The notes: generated by a model from the sequence alone, not told the origin. DNA of 64,000 nucleotides from Rhabdophis nuchalis (GCA_039707465.1 CM077647.1:42129110-42193109), one strand, 5' to 3'; counted from the stretch's first letter, positions 38,801-52,200 are shown. Made by a program: numbers and translations.

Positions 38801-41800
38801 GTGATAGCAGTTTTTGTTCAGATTACAAGGTTCGGACTCCACTGTAGAAGGACAGACCTTTTCTTCCTGAGGTAGCCTTAAGATCTTTGCTGAGCGTTCC
38901 CTCACACTGCTTCCATTACAGGGCTGAGAAAAGAAATCAAACATCCTTTTACTTTGATAAAACTTAATAAAAATTCTTTAAGGCAAAAGTATTTAAAAGA
39001 ATTGGGCTCAAAATCCACACTTACCTAGGGATCATATTAAGTGAGTTAGAACTCATAATTATATTTTAAAAATCTGAATTCCTCTTTCACATTTATTGTG
39101 AGCATAATAGTGTAGAAAGTGATACACAGATCTGTTTATATATAACATTTAAATATTCAGTGTATACTTTAAATCAATGGTAGTCAACCTGGTCCCTACT
39201 GCCCACTAGTGGGCATTCCAGCTTTCATGGTGGACAGTAGCGGTTTTGTCCGATACTGAAGCACTTTCCTTTTTTAAATTTAATTGACTTCCCTACTTTA
39301 TAAATCACCGTTCCTGTGGAACCGGTGGGCGGTTAGAAAATGTTACTACTAACAGAGATACAAAAGTGGGCGGTAGGTATAAAAAGGTTGACTACCCCTG
39401 CTTTAAATACTTACATTTAAAAAAAATATAATTTAATAATTATATTGCTTTCATTAATAAGATGTATCCCTGAATTAAAGTAATGAGATTTTAGTCACAT
39501 TGTTATCAATGACCTGGAACAAAGATGTAAAACCCAAGGCCCAGGGCCAGATCCGACCTGCAGGTGCTTAAATCTGGTCTGTGGGGCTGCCCAAAAAACA
39601 ATGAAGGACCAGCCTATGGTGCCCCTGCCAGTGAAAATGGAGGTCCATTTTCGCTGGCAGAGGGTTACAGAAGGCTGTCACAGTCAAAAACAGCTCTTGA
39701 GGGCTGCAGGTAGCCAAAAATGGTGCTTGGGAGCCCGTTTTCACTGGCAGAGTGCTTGGGCCACCACAGGTGCCCCTGACATGAGTGATGTTGAGCTGGT
39801 CACACCCATCCTGGCCATGCCCACCCCACCCCCGAGGTCAAACACAATCCTGATGTAACCCTCAATGAAATCGAGTTTGATAGCCCTGGCCTAGAACACA
39901 CATAACACTAAGCAGTTTGCAGAATCAGGATTAACAACAGCAAGCTAAAAGACTACAGTACTATGGCTCACGTCTGGCTTAGCTGACCTTTTAGACTAAT
40001 TACAGTTTAATGGTTGTAGTGACCATCTAGTTTTTTTGTCAAAATAAAGTAGTTTTAAAACTGTAGAATATAGGTTCAAAGTGAGAAGTCTTTGAAATAT
40101 TATAAAGGAGGAAAATTGAAGATCTGTGTGTAGCTGGGGGGAGGGAATAAAGGGACGGTTTGGGAGGAAGGGGAGCAGACAGGAGGAGTGCAAGGAGAGG
40201 AAGGAGGGGTTGGCCTGAGGAGTAAAATATGGAGAGAGGAGGTGTGAGGAAGAGGGCCCAGGACTGAGGGAATAAAGGAATAGTATAGCAGAGGTTTCTG
40301 TGGACCAAGCCTCAGGGAGATAGGGGAATAGGATATAGAGGCTACAGTGGGGCAAGCCTGAGTGAGAGAAGAGTGTGAGTGAAAGGAGGCAAGCAGAGAA
40401 AGCAACGAAGGAGCAGAGGCTGTGGAAGGAGAGCCCAGCAGGCAGTTCAAGGAAAAGCAAAGATAGAGGAAGAGGAAGAAGCTCCATCAGTCACCATCTG
40501 AATACCACCCTATCCGTGACCTGCCTGCTGAGAGAAGGCTGACCACCACCCCATCACAGACCCTGGCAAGTATAAGTGCATCAGAGAGGGGCCAGGTTGG
40601 ACTGGCAGCCATACGAAGAGGGCCAGGAGAACCTAGACTTCAGCGGCCCTTGTGAGGGTTAGCGCTACATATGTATACAGAAATATATCACATACATGAG
40701 ATGGGAAGGGAATACAATACAATACAATAGCAGAGTTGGAAGGGACCTTGGAGGTCATCTAGTCCAACTCCCTGCCTAGGCAGGAAGCCCTATACCATTT
40801 CAGACAAATGGCTATCCAACATCTTCTTGAAGACTTCCAGTGTTGGGGCATTCACAATTTCTGGTGGCAAGCTGTTTCACTGATTAATTGTTCTAACTGT
40901 CAGGAAATTTCTCCTTCAGTTCTAAGTTGCTTCTCTCCTTTATTAACTTCCACCCATTGCTTCTTGTTCTACCCTCAGCTGCTTTGGAGAATAGTTTGAC
41001 TCCCTCTTCTTTGTGGCAACCCCTGAGATATTGGAAGGCTGCTATCATGTCACCCTTGGTACTTCTTTTCATTAAACTAGACAAAGCCAGTTCCTGCAAC
41101 CGTTCTTTATATGTTTTAGTCTCCAGTCCCCTAATCATCTTTGTTGCGCTTCTCTGCACTCTAACAATACATTGTTAACAGTTTTTTACAACAATTGACA
41201 GAGCAATTACTCAAGATATACAGTCTCTAGAATCTTTAGTTTAAAAGGAACAGGAAGCAGGTCACGTGAAAAAACCCCTTATTTTCAGAGATGATAATTA
41301 AACACTAGATCAGGGGTAGTCAACCTTTTTATACCTACCACCTACTTTTGTATCTCTGTTAGTAGTAAAATTTTCTAACCACCCACCGGTTCCACAGTAA
41401 TGGTGATTTATAAAGTAGGGAAGTCAATTAAATTTAAAAAAGGAAAGTGCTTCAGTATCAGACAAAACCCCTACCCCTCACCATGAAAGCTGGAATGCCC
41501 ACTAGTGGGAGGTAGGAACCAGGTTGACTACCACTGCACTAGATGGTTTGATTCTATGGCTTAATAGAAAGATAAGTTATTCATAGAAATATCTAGCTGG
41601 GTTACTGGCTTGGCATTTCAGAATAAAGTATCTTCGTCAATTTTGATTTGGTTGGACAAAAGAATCCTTACTTTCTTAAAATTCTTACCAAGGAACACCT
41701 AGACCAGTGGCCCCACTCAGATATGACACAGTCTTCTGGACATGGCAGTATGCATTTTCGAGCACCAATTGGCATCTCTTCTTGATCGCACAGATAGTCT

Positions 41801-44800
41801 TCCACAATGTCTGAAGGACCGTCCACAGTGTTTTGCATGCATCTGGAAAGACAAAGCCTTTAGATATAGTTGATATAAAATTATATAGCTGTAAATAATT
41901 ATGCGGTATATTTAGATCCTTCCTACATAGAAAGGTTTGTGCTGAATTAAAGGGAAATAAAAATAAAAAAGCAATATGCATCTTAGTCTAAAATAGTGTT
42001 CTCCAGTTATGTTATCTAGTATTCCCCAGGCAGCACATTGTGGGAATTTTATCCACATGTTTTTTGAAAGAGAACAGAAAGAAGAAGATCAATATAAAGG
42101 TTTTAACAAACAACTTTTTCACTGAAGAAGATTCCAGAAACAGAAACTTAACAAGACAAACAACGTTCTCAACTTGCACACTTATACTTTCTCCCAAATC
42201 ACTTGAATAGATGAAGGCACTCTAATTAGGAAAGAGTGTTAAACTTGTTTAAAAACTATAATCAAACTTGATTATAACAAATTCTATGTCTGTTTTAATT
42301 AGTTAATTACACAATTCATAGGCTGCCTGACTTCCAATGACTCTAGAAGAGTCATTAAAAGTAAAAAATAAATAAATAAACTAAAACTAAAAAAGAGTTA
42401 ATGGACAGCACACAAGACAACAACAGGAAAAATCTTCACACAGCCTAGGGCCAGGGAGAACAGCTACATTTTCAATAGCATCCTGAATACTATAGATGGG
42501 AGAAACTGGACCTCTTGAGATGATACACCAGAATACATGTCCAACTATAGAGTAGACACTCTTCCTGAGTTACCACAGGATGATGGAACTTAATTGATGG
42601 AATGCAAAGTGTGTCAACTTTGCCCAATCACACTGGATGGGTAAAACTACTGGTGATAGGCAGTTGCTCAAATTACAGGGCTTTATGCCATGAATGGCTC
42701 TATAGATGATTTATAGTACATTGAATTACACTGGAAGCCACCTGGTAACCAGTGCAGCTGGCAGTACAATGGGCATAGCAAGGTGTGTTCAATACTGCCT
42801 ACATCACTGCATGGTGGACCAGCTATAGCTTCTAAGTAGCCTCCAAGGGGCAACCCTATATAGAATACATTACTAATCTGTTTATGAAGTGAGGAATGTC
42901 CTTGTCAAGGAAAGAGCAATACCGCTGATCAAAATATTTTAATTTTATCATTAATATAGAAAAAGCTGTGAGAAATTAAGATTTGGGATGCTTACGCACA
43001 CCCCTTACAGACATTTTAGGAATGGGGCGAGGGCAACAGTAGACAGTCTAAGATTAAAGTTATGGGAGTTTGGGGATGAAACCACAGAGTCAGGTAGTGC
43101 ATTCCAGGCATTGACCACTCTGCCGCTGAATTCATATTTTCTGCAATCAAGTTTGGAGCGGTTTACATTAAGTTTGTGTTGGTGGGTTCTGGATCCAATT
43201 CCAACTGGTATGGTTGGAAGTGGCCCAGCGGTGTCCACATGGCCACATACAATGCGCACATGCTTCTTAGTGCCTGTGCGATGCTCCAGCTGCTCAGTGG
43301 AGCATCGCACCAGCGCTGTACGTGCTGTGCACGTGAGGGAAGTGCCAAAGACTTAAAAGACTGGTAAGGAGCTCGGATGGGTGGGCCCTATGGAGCACCT
43401 TACCGGAACAGTACCCACCACTGATTTGTATCTATTGTGAGCTCCTGAAATGTTGCAGTTGAAGCAGAAGTAGTTATTGACAGGTAGGACATTGTGGTAG
43501 GTAATTTTGTGTACTATGCTCAGGTCAGGCCGAAGGTGGCGTAGTTCTAAATTGTCTAAGCCCAAAATTTCAAGCTTGGTGGTATAAGGTATTCTGTTGT
43601 GAGCAGAGGAGTCGAAGATTCTTCTCATGAAATATCTCTGATATGCAGTTCCAGACAGATGAGCTGTATTCGAGAATAGGTCTAGCGAAGGTTTTATGTG
43701 CCTTAGTTTGCAATACAATATTACCAGAAAAGAAGTTTTGCAAGATTAGGTTAACAACTCTTAATGCCTTTTTGGCAATGCTATTACAGTGAGCTCTGGC
43801 ACTTAGATCCTAAGAAATGAGTACTCCAAGGTCCTTGACAGAGTAATGATCATCTACAAGGTCGTTTCCACCCAGTTTGTATTTGATTTTTTTTTGCCAA
43901 TGTGTAAGACAGAGCATTTGTTGGTTGAGATTTGGAGTTGCCAATTGTTTGATCATTCTGACACATAGTCAAGATCTCTTTGTAGGGCAGTAGCATTGTT
44001 GGTGATGTTGAATAGTTTTACATCATCAGTGAAGAGAAAAAAGTTGTTTATGATATGGTCGCAAAGATTCATTTATGTAAAGTATAAAAAGTGTGAGTCC
44101 TAATACACTGCCTTTGGCGACTTTAACTTTTAACTTTAACTTTAATCGGATTTTTATACTGCCCTATCTCCCGAAAGGGACTCATTGTCCCTTTCAGGAG
44201 ACATTGTTAACAGGTACAGCATTTAACAGGACCATTGTTAACAGGTACAGCATTTGGTAGAGTGCTCCCTATTTTGACTACTTGTTGCCTGTTTGACAGG
44301 AACGCAGCTATCCGCTTGTGCAGGGATCTGGAAATGCCATAAGATTTTAGTTTTAGAAATAGTTTGTAATGCACCACTGAATCAAAGGCTTTACAGTCTA
44401 TGTAAATTGCATCTATTGCTTTACCCTGGTTGAATTGTGTAGTCCATATGTTTTTGCAGTGTAGAAGTTGCAGATTACAGGACAAATTTTTCCTGAAACA
44501 AATTGTTTGTTAGAGAATAGGTTGTTTGTCTCTAAGTGGAGAGTAATGGACTGGTTTATGATCGATTCCATGACTTCGCAGGTGATGCAAGGTAAAGAAA
44601 TTGGTCTTTTCAACTAGGCTGGGGTCACCCTTTCTGAAGATAGGGATGACCTATCTTCCCAATATATATATATCCACATCCACAACCAGCAGAATTGCTA
44701 TTTATAGGAACGTAATATCAGGAAATGCTCAAGGAAATAAAAGGTTGATTCTATTTCATATAGAAACAGGGATATGGAAAGGCTCATAGCTACAGCATTT

Positions 44801-47800
44801 CTGTTTTGCATAGAAGAAAGAGGATGTCATGAAACATTCACTGAATTTGAATTAATCAAAGGTTTTCTACATGGTGGTATAGCTTTGAAGAGAACCTTAC
44901 CTGATGAGTCTGCCTGTAGTGGAAGTCCATAAAAATTCTCTGAAAGCTTTCTCACTATGATATTCGCTTAACAAACCATTATTTAAACAAGCATGCCAAA
45001 CTTTCAGATGGAAGTTGCTCTTCCCGCCAAAGTGATAAATCTCACAGATTGTGAGTTTGATTCTAGGTAGAGGCAGGTGTAGGGTCTCCTGCTTGGGCAG
45101 GGGGTTGGATTAGATGACCTGCAAGGTCCCTTCCAACTCTGTTACTCTGTTAATAAAAGTTTAACTTGCCTCACTTTTCTGGTTTGCACACCCACGCCAC
45201 AATTCTCCTTTAAGTCCACATTAGTCACTTTGCAGACACTCCAGGGTTCAGTGACTCCTATATACTGACCACAGTCACTATGGCAAGGGACCACTTCGTA
45301 AACCTGGAATGTAGAGATAGAATAATCAGCTTGCTTCCTGTAGGGAAGGATAACTGGCAGAAGGGAATTGGAACAATATTGTAACTATCATTTAAACAAA
45401 GTTACGAGGCATGCATAGCAACATTAGCAAGCAAGCATCGGTGTGCCTGGCAATCCAACAATGCTTAGATTTGTTGATTGGGTTACAGATGGGGAGAATT
45501 TCAAGGTATTCACTCTTTCTGTTCCTGAATTCATTTCACTTTTATGAAACCAATTTCTTACCTTTCCTACAATCCTTCTCAACTCTGTGTTTCCTAAATG
45601 CATTAACTCACTTCTTTTAGGTGCCATTAACTTCAGCAATACAGCAGCAAGATTTCAATATCTTTTGTTCCTTTTTCAACTCGTACAGTTAAAGGAACAG
45701 GAAATCTACAGGAATCACATGATTGCTATCAAAATGATATAAACTGTGATCTTGGCTCCTTTTATTTCCTCTTGGAAGTTAGAAGTCTCACGTTTATTTA
45801 GTATTCATTTATTATTCCACTTTTAGTTGCTCTACTTTTGACTTCAGCAACATCTGCATTTACTTTCAGACACTTACAAATCCATAAGATTTTTACTTGA
45901 ATGAAAGCTTATTGTTAGAAGAAATCTTGGTATTTAATGGATTGGTAAATGATTCCTTAACATCCTATTAAAAGTCATGTTGTGCCTTCTGCTAGTTGAG
46001 CCATGATTTATTTGAATACATAAACCATTACTTATTCAAGTGGAGCTGAGTCCATTGGCTCACACACAAACCATGATTTGTAAGCCATAAAACATTTAAA
46101 ACTAACAAAATAAATTTGCCTTTTCACAATATAGGAATCCAATTTTTGTATTACACATTTGTTAAATTTATTATTTAATAATTATTTAAATAAAGTAATT
46201 AATTAAATGAATAGTATAATAAGTATTTATTAAATAAATAAATATTACCCATTGCTGAACAATATGAAGAAACCATCTGTTTTGACTTTAAATATGGGAT
46301 AGTAAGATAGATTAGAGGGATAGATACTATGTCTTTAGACAGTGGTCTAAAACCCACTGAGATCAAATTTTCATCATAACCATTCTGTTGGATATCATTA
46401 TTCCTGCCATCAAATTATGAGGTAGGGATTTATATGTAACCTTGGATTGACTCAGGGTCACAACTACATTATATTTCCACATGGCCTTGGGATTCAACAA
46501 ACTCCGTTCTGGTATACAGATTGCAGTTAAATTAGCTATTGACTAAATGGAAACAATAATGTGACCTGTTCCTCAAGATCTGATTGGATGTGACAGTCTG
46601 AATTGGGTGGTATTTTTATATTACTTTGCTTTGTTCTCATCACCCAGATGAAATTTAATATGCACGATGTTTTGAGACCATAACTAGTATTTTTAAACAG
46701 TGGGATAAGTGGAATAGGAAATGGAAACCAGATGCAAAGAGATGGAAACATTCTTGTTGTATACAAAGGGCCCAACTTTCCTGGCCTTTCAGAACAGATA
46801 AATAATTGTGCTTGTACTAAACAGTGTTATCAGCAACTCCTTCTGGTCATTTCTGAGTGAAGATTCGGTGTGAAGTGTCCTAATTAGGTCATCTTCTTAA
46901 AGAGGTATTTTGAAGTTTGAATCTTGTATACCAAAAGTAGTCATATGAGTAGGAAGGACACATGGACATTAGAGCAGAGGACTCCAAACTTGGCAACTTT
47001 AAGACTCATGGGCTTCAAATCCCAGAATTCCCCGGGCAGCATGAGTGGCAGAGGAATTCTGGGAATTGAAATCCATGAGTCTTAAAGTTGCCAGGTTTGG
47101 AGACCCTTGCATTACAGCCTTGGTCCAATGGGTTCCTCACAGATCATCTTCCTCTATCAAAGGTAGTAATGACTAATGCTAACAATGCAATCAATTTTTC
47201 ACCCCGTTATATAATTGCATCTTGCCCTGCCATTTCTGCTTAGCAAAAAAAGCATTTTCAATCAGCATTCAGCTAGACTCAAAGGAAAGTTAAAGCAAAA
47301 GAAAAATGCTGCACACAGTAATTAAATCTGATCCAGAAGCATGCGTGATGATTTTGCATCTGTTTCACAGCCTTACCTGAGCCTGGAACAGGTGTTGACG
47401 ATGAGCGCAAGGGAATGAGCAAGGTAAATAAAAAGAATAGTTAGGAAGCAAAGCATATTCACAAAAACGCAGGTGCTTCAGAGTGGTAAATTGATTCTCC
47501 TAACAAGGAATGGTTGTTTAAATGCAGATAATTTTCAGGAGGGTGGGTGGGTTCCTTAAGATATTTTATATTGAACTATTCTACCTTTTCATAGTACAGG
47601 TAGTCTGACTTATGATGTTTTGCTCCATTTTAGGACCATTCTTGACACAGTTGTTAAGTGAAACATTGCAGATGTTGTTAGTAACATAATTATTAAGTGA
47701 AGTTGGCTTTTCCATTGACTTTACTTGTCAGAAGGTCACAAAAGATGATCACATGACCCCAGGACATTGCACCCATCATAAATATGAACCAATTGCCAAA

Positions 47801-49160
47801 CATCTGAATTTTGATCATGCAACCATGGAGATAATGCAATGTGTGAAAAATGGTCATATGCCACTTTTTTCAGTTCTGTTTTAACTTTGAACAGTCATAC
47901 TCTTGTAAAGTACTCTTCTGTACTTCCTTTATTTTAAGTTTCATTGTTTTATTATTATACTAGCTATACCCGGCCACGCATTGCTGTGGCCCAGTCTGGT
48001 TAAATGGCCAACCAATCTGTGTGTAGATCTACATCTGCACACATACACACAACCACCATGTAACCCCCAACCTACCTACCTACTGTATTTCTTCCTCTCT
48101 ATCTATCCCTCTACCTACCTACCTATCGTATTTCTCCCTCTCTATCTATCCCTCTAAATACCTACCTACTGTATTTCTTCCTTTCTCCCTCTATCTACCT
48201 ACCTACCTATTGTATTTCCCCCTCTCTATCCGTCTACCTACCTACCTACTGTATTTCTCCCTCTCTCTCTATTCCTCTACCTACCTACCTACTGTATTTC
48301 TCCCTATCTATCTATACACCTACCTACCCACCTACCTGCCCACCTACCTACCTACCTACCTACCTACCTACCTACCTACAGTATTTCTCCCTCTCTGTCT
48401 ATCCCTCTACTTACCTACCTACTGCATTTCTTCCTTTCTCCCTCTACGCACCTACCTACCTACCTACCTACCTACCTACCTACCTACCTACTGTATTTCT
48501 CCCTCTCTATCTATCCCCCTATCTACCTACCTGCCTACCTACTGTATTTCTCCCTATCTATCCCTCTACCTACCTACTGTATTTCTCCCTATCTATCCCC
48601 CTACCTACCTACCTACCTACATACCTACCTACCTACCTACCTACCTACTCTATTTCTCCCTATCTATCTATCCCCCTACCTACCTACTATATTTCTTCCT
48701 TTCTCCCTCTACCTACCTACCTACCTACTGTATTTCTCCCTATCTATCTATACACCTACCTACCCACCTACCTACCTACGGTATTTCTCCCTCTCTGTCT
48801 ATCCCTCTACTTACCTACCTACTGCATTTCTTCCTTTCTCCCTCTACCTACCTACCTACCTACCTACCTACCTACTGTATTTCTCCCTCTCTATCTATCC
48901 CCCTATCTACCTACCTGCTTACCTACTGTATTTCTCCCTATCTATCCCTCTACCCACCTACTGTATTTCTCCCTATCTATCCCTCTACCCACCTACTGTA
49001 TTTCTCCCTATCTATCCCTCTACCTACCTACCTACCTACCTACCTACCTACCTACCTACCTACTTACCTATTTCTTCCATCCTTCCTCTACCTACCTACC
49101 TACCTACCTACTGTATTTCTCTCTCTCTATCTATCCCTCTACCTACCTACCTACTGTATT

Positions 49161-49208
<48 letters not shown>

Positions 49209-52200
49209 CCTACCTACCTACCTACCTACCTACCTACCTACCTACCTACCTACCTACTCTATTTCTCCCTATCTATCTATCCCCCTACCTACCTACTCTA
49301 TTTCTTCCTTTCTCCCTCTCCCTCTACCTACCTACCTTATTTCTCCCTCTCTATCTATCCCTCTACCTACCTACCTACTGTAATACAATAATACAATAGC
49401 AGAGTTGGAAGGGACCTTGGAGGTCATCTAGTCCAACTCCCTGCCTAGGCAGGAAGCCCTATACCCATGATGGTGAACCTATGGCACGGGTACCACAGGT
49501 GGCACATGGAACCATTTCTTAGGGCGTGCAAGGCATTGCCCTGTCAGCTTCAGTGTGTATGTGTGCCCTGGCCAGCTGATTTAGGCCTTCTTTTGAGGCT
49601 GTTTTTTGCCCTCTGGAGGTAGGGGAAGGCTGTTTTCATCCTCCCCAGGCTCCTATGAAGCCTCTGGAGCCTGGGGAGGACGAAGAAAGCATGCCAAATG
49701 CAGGGGGTCATGCACATAGCATTAGGAATGTGGCACACCTGTGCACATCGCCCCTGCACTCCCCCTGCTTTTGGCACGCAAGCCAAAAAAGGTTAGCCAT
49801 CACTGCCCTATACCATTTCAGACAAATGGCTATCCAACATCTCCTTAAAGACTTGCAGTGTTGGGGCATTCACAACTTCTGGAGGCAACTTCTGTTCCAC
49901 TGATTAATTGTTCTAACTGTCAGGAAATTCCTCCTCAGTTCTAAGTTGCTTCTCTCCTTGATTAGTTTCTACCCATTGCTTCTTGTTCTGCCCTCAGGTG
50001 CTTTGGAGAATAGTTTGACTCCCTCTTCTTTGTGGCAACCCCTGAGATATTGGAAGGCTGCTATCATGTCTCCCCTAGTCCTTCTTTTATTAAACTGTAT
50101 TTCTCCCCCCCTCTCTCTCTATCAGCCACCTGGGAGTTTGCTATCCTCTGTGCCTTGTCTTAGCCCTTTTAGGCCTCCGTACAGTGTTCTTGAGGAAATG
50201 ACTGTTGGAAATGCCAGGTGGGCCTGGCTACAGGGAGTTGAAAACATGATCAGGGGGTACATTTTACATTTGTGTACCTTGCACATGACACATGTGTGCT
50301 AGGCACAAAATGAGTAGGTATTCTATTATCGGAAGTCCTTGTGAACATTGTGTGAAAAATTGAGGTAAATCGGTCCTGTAGTTTTTGAGATTAGTGGATT
50401 CGTACAAACTATTTTACATTTTTATTTATATAGATTTATATTTCATCATTTTACGTTCTACTGTTCTAAATTGGCCAAAATAGCCCCAATTGTGAGATAG
50501 GCGGCAAATAAATTTAATAATAAATAAAAAAAATTAAAAATCCCGTTTTCAGATTTGGATTAGAACCATAAATCTGTTTATTTGCTTCTTGTCAGAAATT
50601 TAGCAGTAATGATAAAAAAATATATTCTATAAATGCTAAAAAAAAACACTCTAAAGTGTAAAGTGGTAAAAAATAAAGCACTAAACAATAATGGCCATAC
50701 GTAGCTTTGACGTATGGCCATTATTGTTTAGTGCTTTATTTTTTACCACTTTACAATTAGAGTCATCTATTTTCTTGGGTTAAATAAGAAGCATATTAGA
50801 AGCATAAAAACAAAAGTTCCTAATACATATATAAATTAATCAAAATTGCCCCTCAGCCATATATCATTTTTTAATCCTGACTCTTCTCTTTCAAAGGATG
50901 CTGAAGTGTCTGTGCACTGCTTTCATTGCGGTCACAGGCTTGTATACAACTTGATTTTTTTTAACTGGAGGTAGGACAAGTTAATTATATTTCCTCTGCT
51001 GCCTTGCTCTGCCACGAGTTAGAGAATAATTGCAGATTTAACAAAAGGAGACATTAACAAATAATCTAAGCGTTCAAGGTCTCTGAACACTTTTCAGTGC
51101 AGTAGGTACACAATCACCCCATTTTCCCATGATTTGGAGGGATATTTTAAAATATTTTGTTGCTGCTACAATTGCTGCTGCAGCAATTTCTTTATGTGCC
51201 TCTATTGCTATAGAACAGAGATCTTCAAACTTGGTAACTTGGTAAGAATTGTGGATACGTGTGTGGACACCTGCTATAGAAAAAGGTAACAGGATATATG
51301 ACACATGAAAGGCCTACTGCACTGACCTACTGGGAGTTGTGTTGTTTCCATGCTTCTCTTTCCATCCATGTGTAAAACTTAAAAGTATTTTACCTCTTTG
51401 GAAAGCTACATAGATTTGTGTAAGTAATTTAGAAAAACATTTTTACTGTTCTTCATTGTAACCACTCTCCTGGGTCTTCTCACAGGATACACTAGGTCAG
51501 GGGTCTGCAAAGTTGGCTCTTTTAAGACTGGTGGACTTCAACTCCCAGAATTCCTCCGCCAGCAAAGCTGGTGGGTGAATTCCGGGAGTTGAAGTCCACC
51601 AGTCTTAAAAGAGCCAACTTTGCAGACCCCTGCACTAGGTGATTAAATTTTGTGAGGATGTGATTACCCTGTTTCACTGAATCGGTGTTTCTCAACCTTA
51701 GTATTTGTTTGACCTCAAATCCCAGAATTACCCTGCTGGCATGAGGCAGCTGGCATGAGGCAGCTAGCATGGCTGGCTGGGTAATTCTGGGAGTTGACGT
51801 CCACCCATCCTAAAGTGCCAAGTTTGAGAAACACAGATCTAGATACTTCATTCATTTCATTTAAGTATCCTTTAAATCCAAACAAAGATGCCAATAACTA
51901 TTTCCTTGCCAAATTCTATTTTGAATTCCATCTTGCACTAAATAGTATGTTCTCAGTATAAAGTATAAACAATTATTAAAAATAATGGGACTACAATTGC
52001 AACTTTCAGATACTTAGGTATATATTCTGGGAAAACATTTAAATATTAGAGTAATGGGAGACTGAAATACAAATCTTGATCAGTCTTTAGATGCTCTCTA
52101 AATCTACTGATCTATCTACAATCTCTAAATCTACTGATCTATCTACAATGAACCATGGTTGTGCAGTGGTTAGAGTGCAGTACTACAGGCTATTTCTGCT

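Larger units (their letters stand above)
47958..50435 (+). repeat. Satellite-bearing composite repeat, copy C (complete, interrupted)
   Basis: Head tagctatacccggccacgc, attgctgtggcccagtctgg; long CTAC array; a single partial minisatellite unit (gccacctgggagtttgc near 50125); tail from ccgtacagtgttcttgagg to ttttacatttttatttatatagat. A CR1 (with a hAT element inside it) sits between array and tail. Confidence 0.78.

Noticed and set aside
39996..40487. 163-codon minus-strand open frame rich in Ser, Leu and Pro
   Set aside because: Produced by the purine-rich opposite strand; overlapping frames are equally open.
41685..41981. 98-codon minus-strand frame over a THSD7A exon
   Set aside because: Wrong frame; the true exon reads in another frame and joins in phase with its neighbours.
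44207..44260. Short direct repeat inside a LINE remnant
   Set aside because: A single local duplication of about 22 bp; could be slippage or an end of a small inserted fragment, nothing more can be said.
48210..49391. 393-codon open frame
   Set aside because: It is translation of a CTAC/CTAT array (Leu-Pro-Thr-Tyr repeats); no stop arises because of the unit composition.
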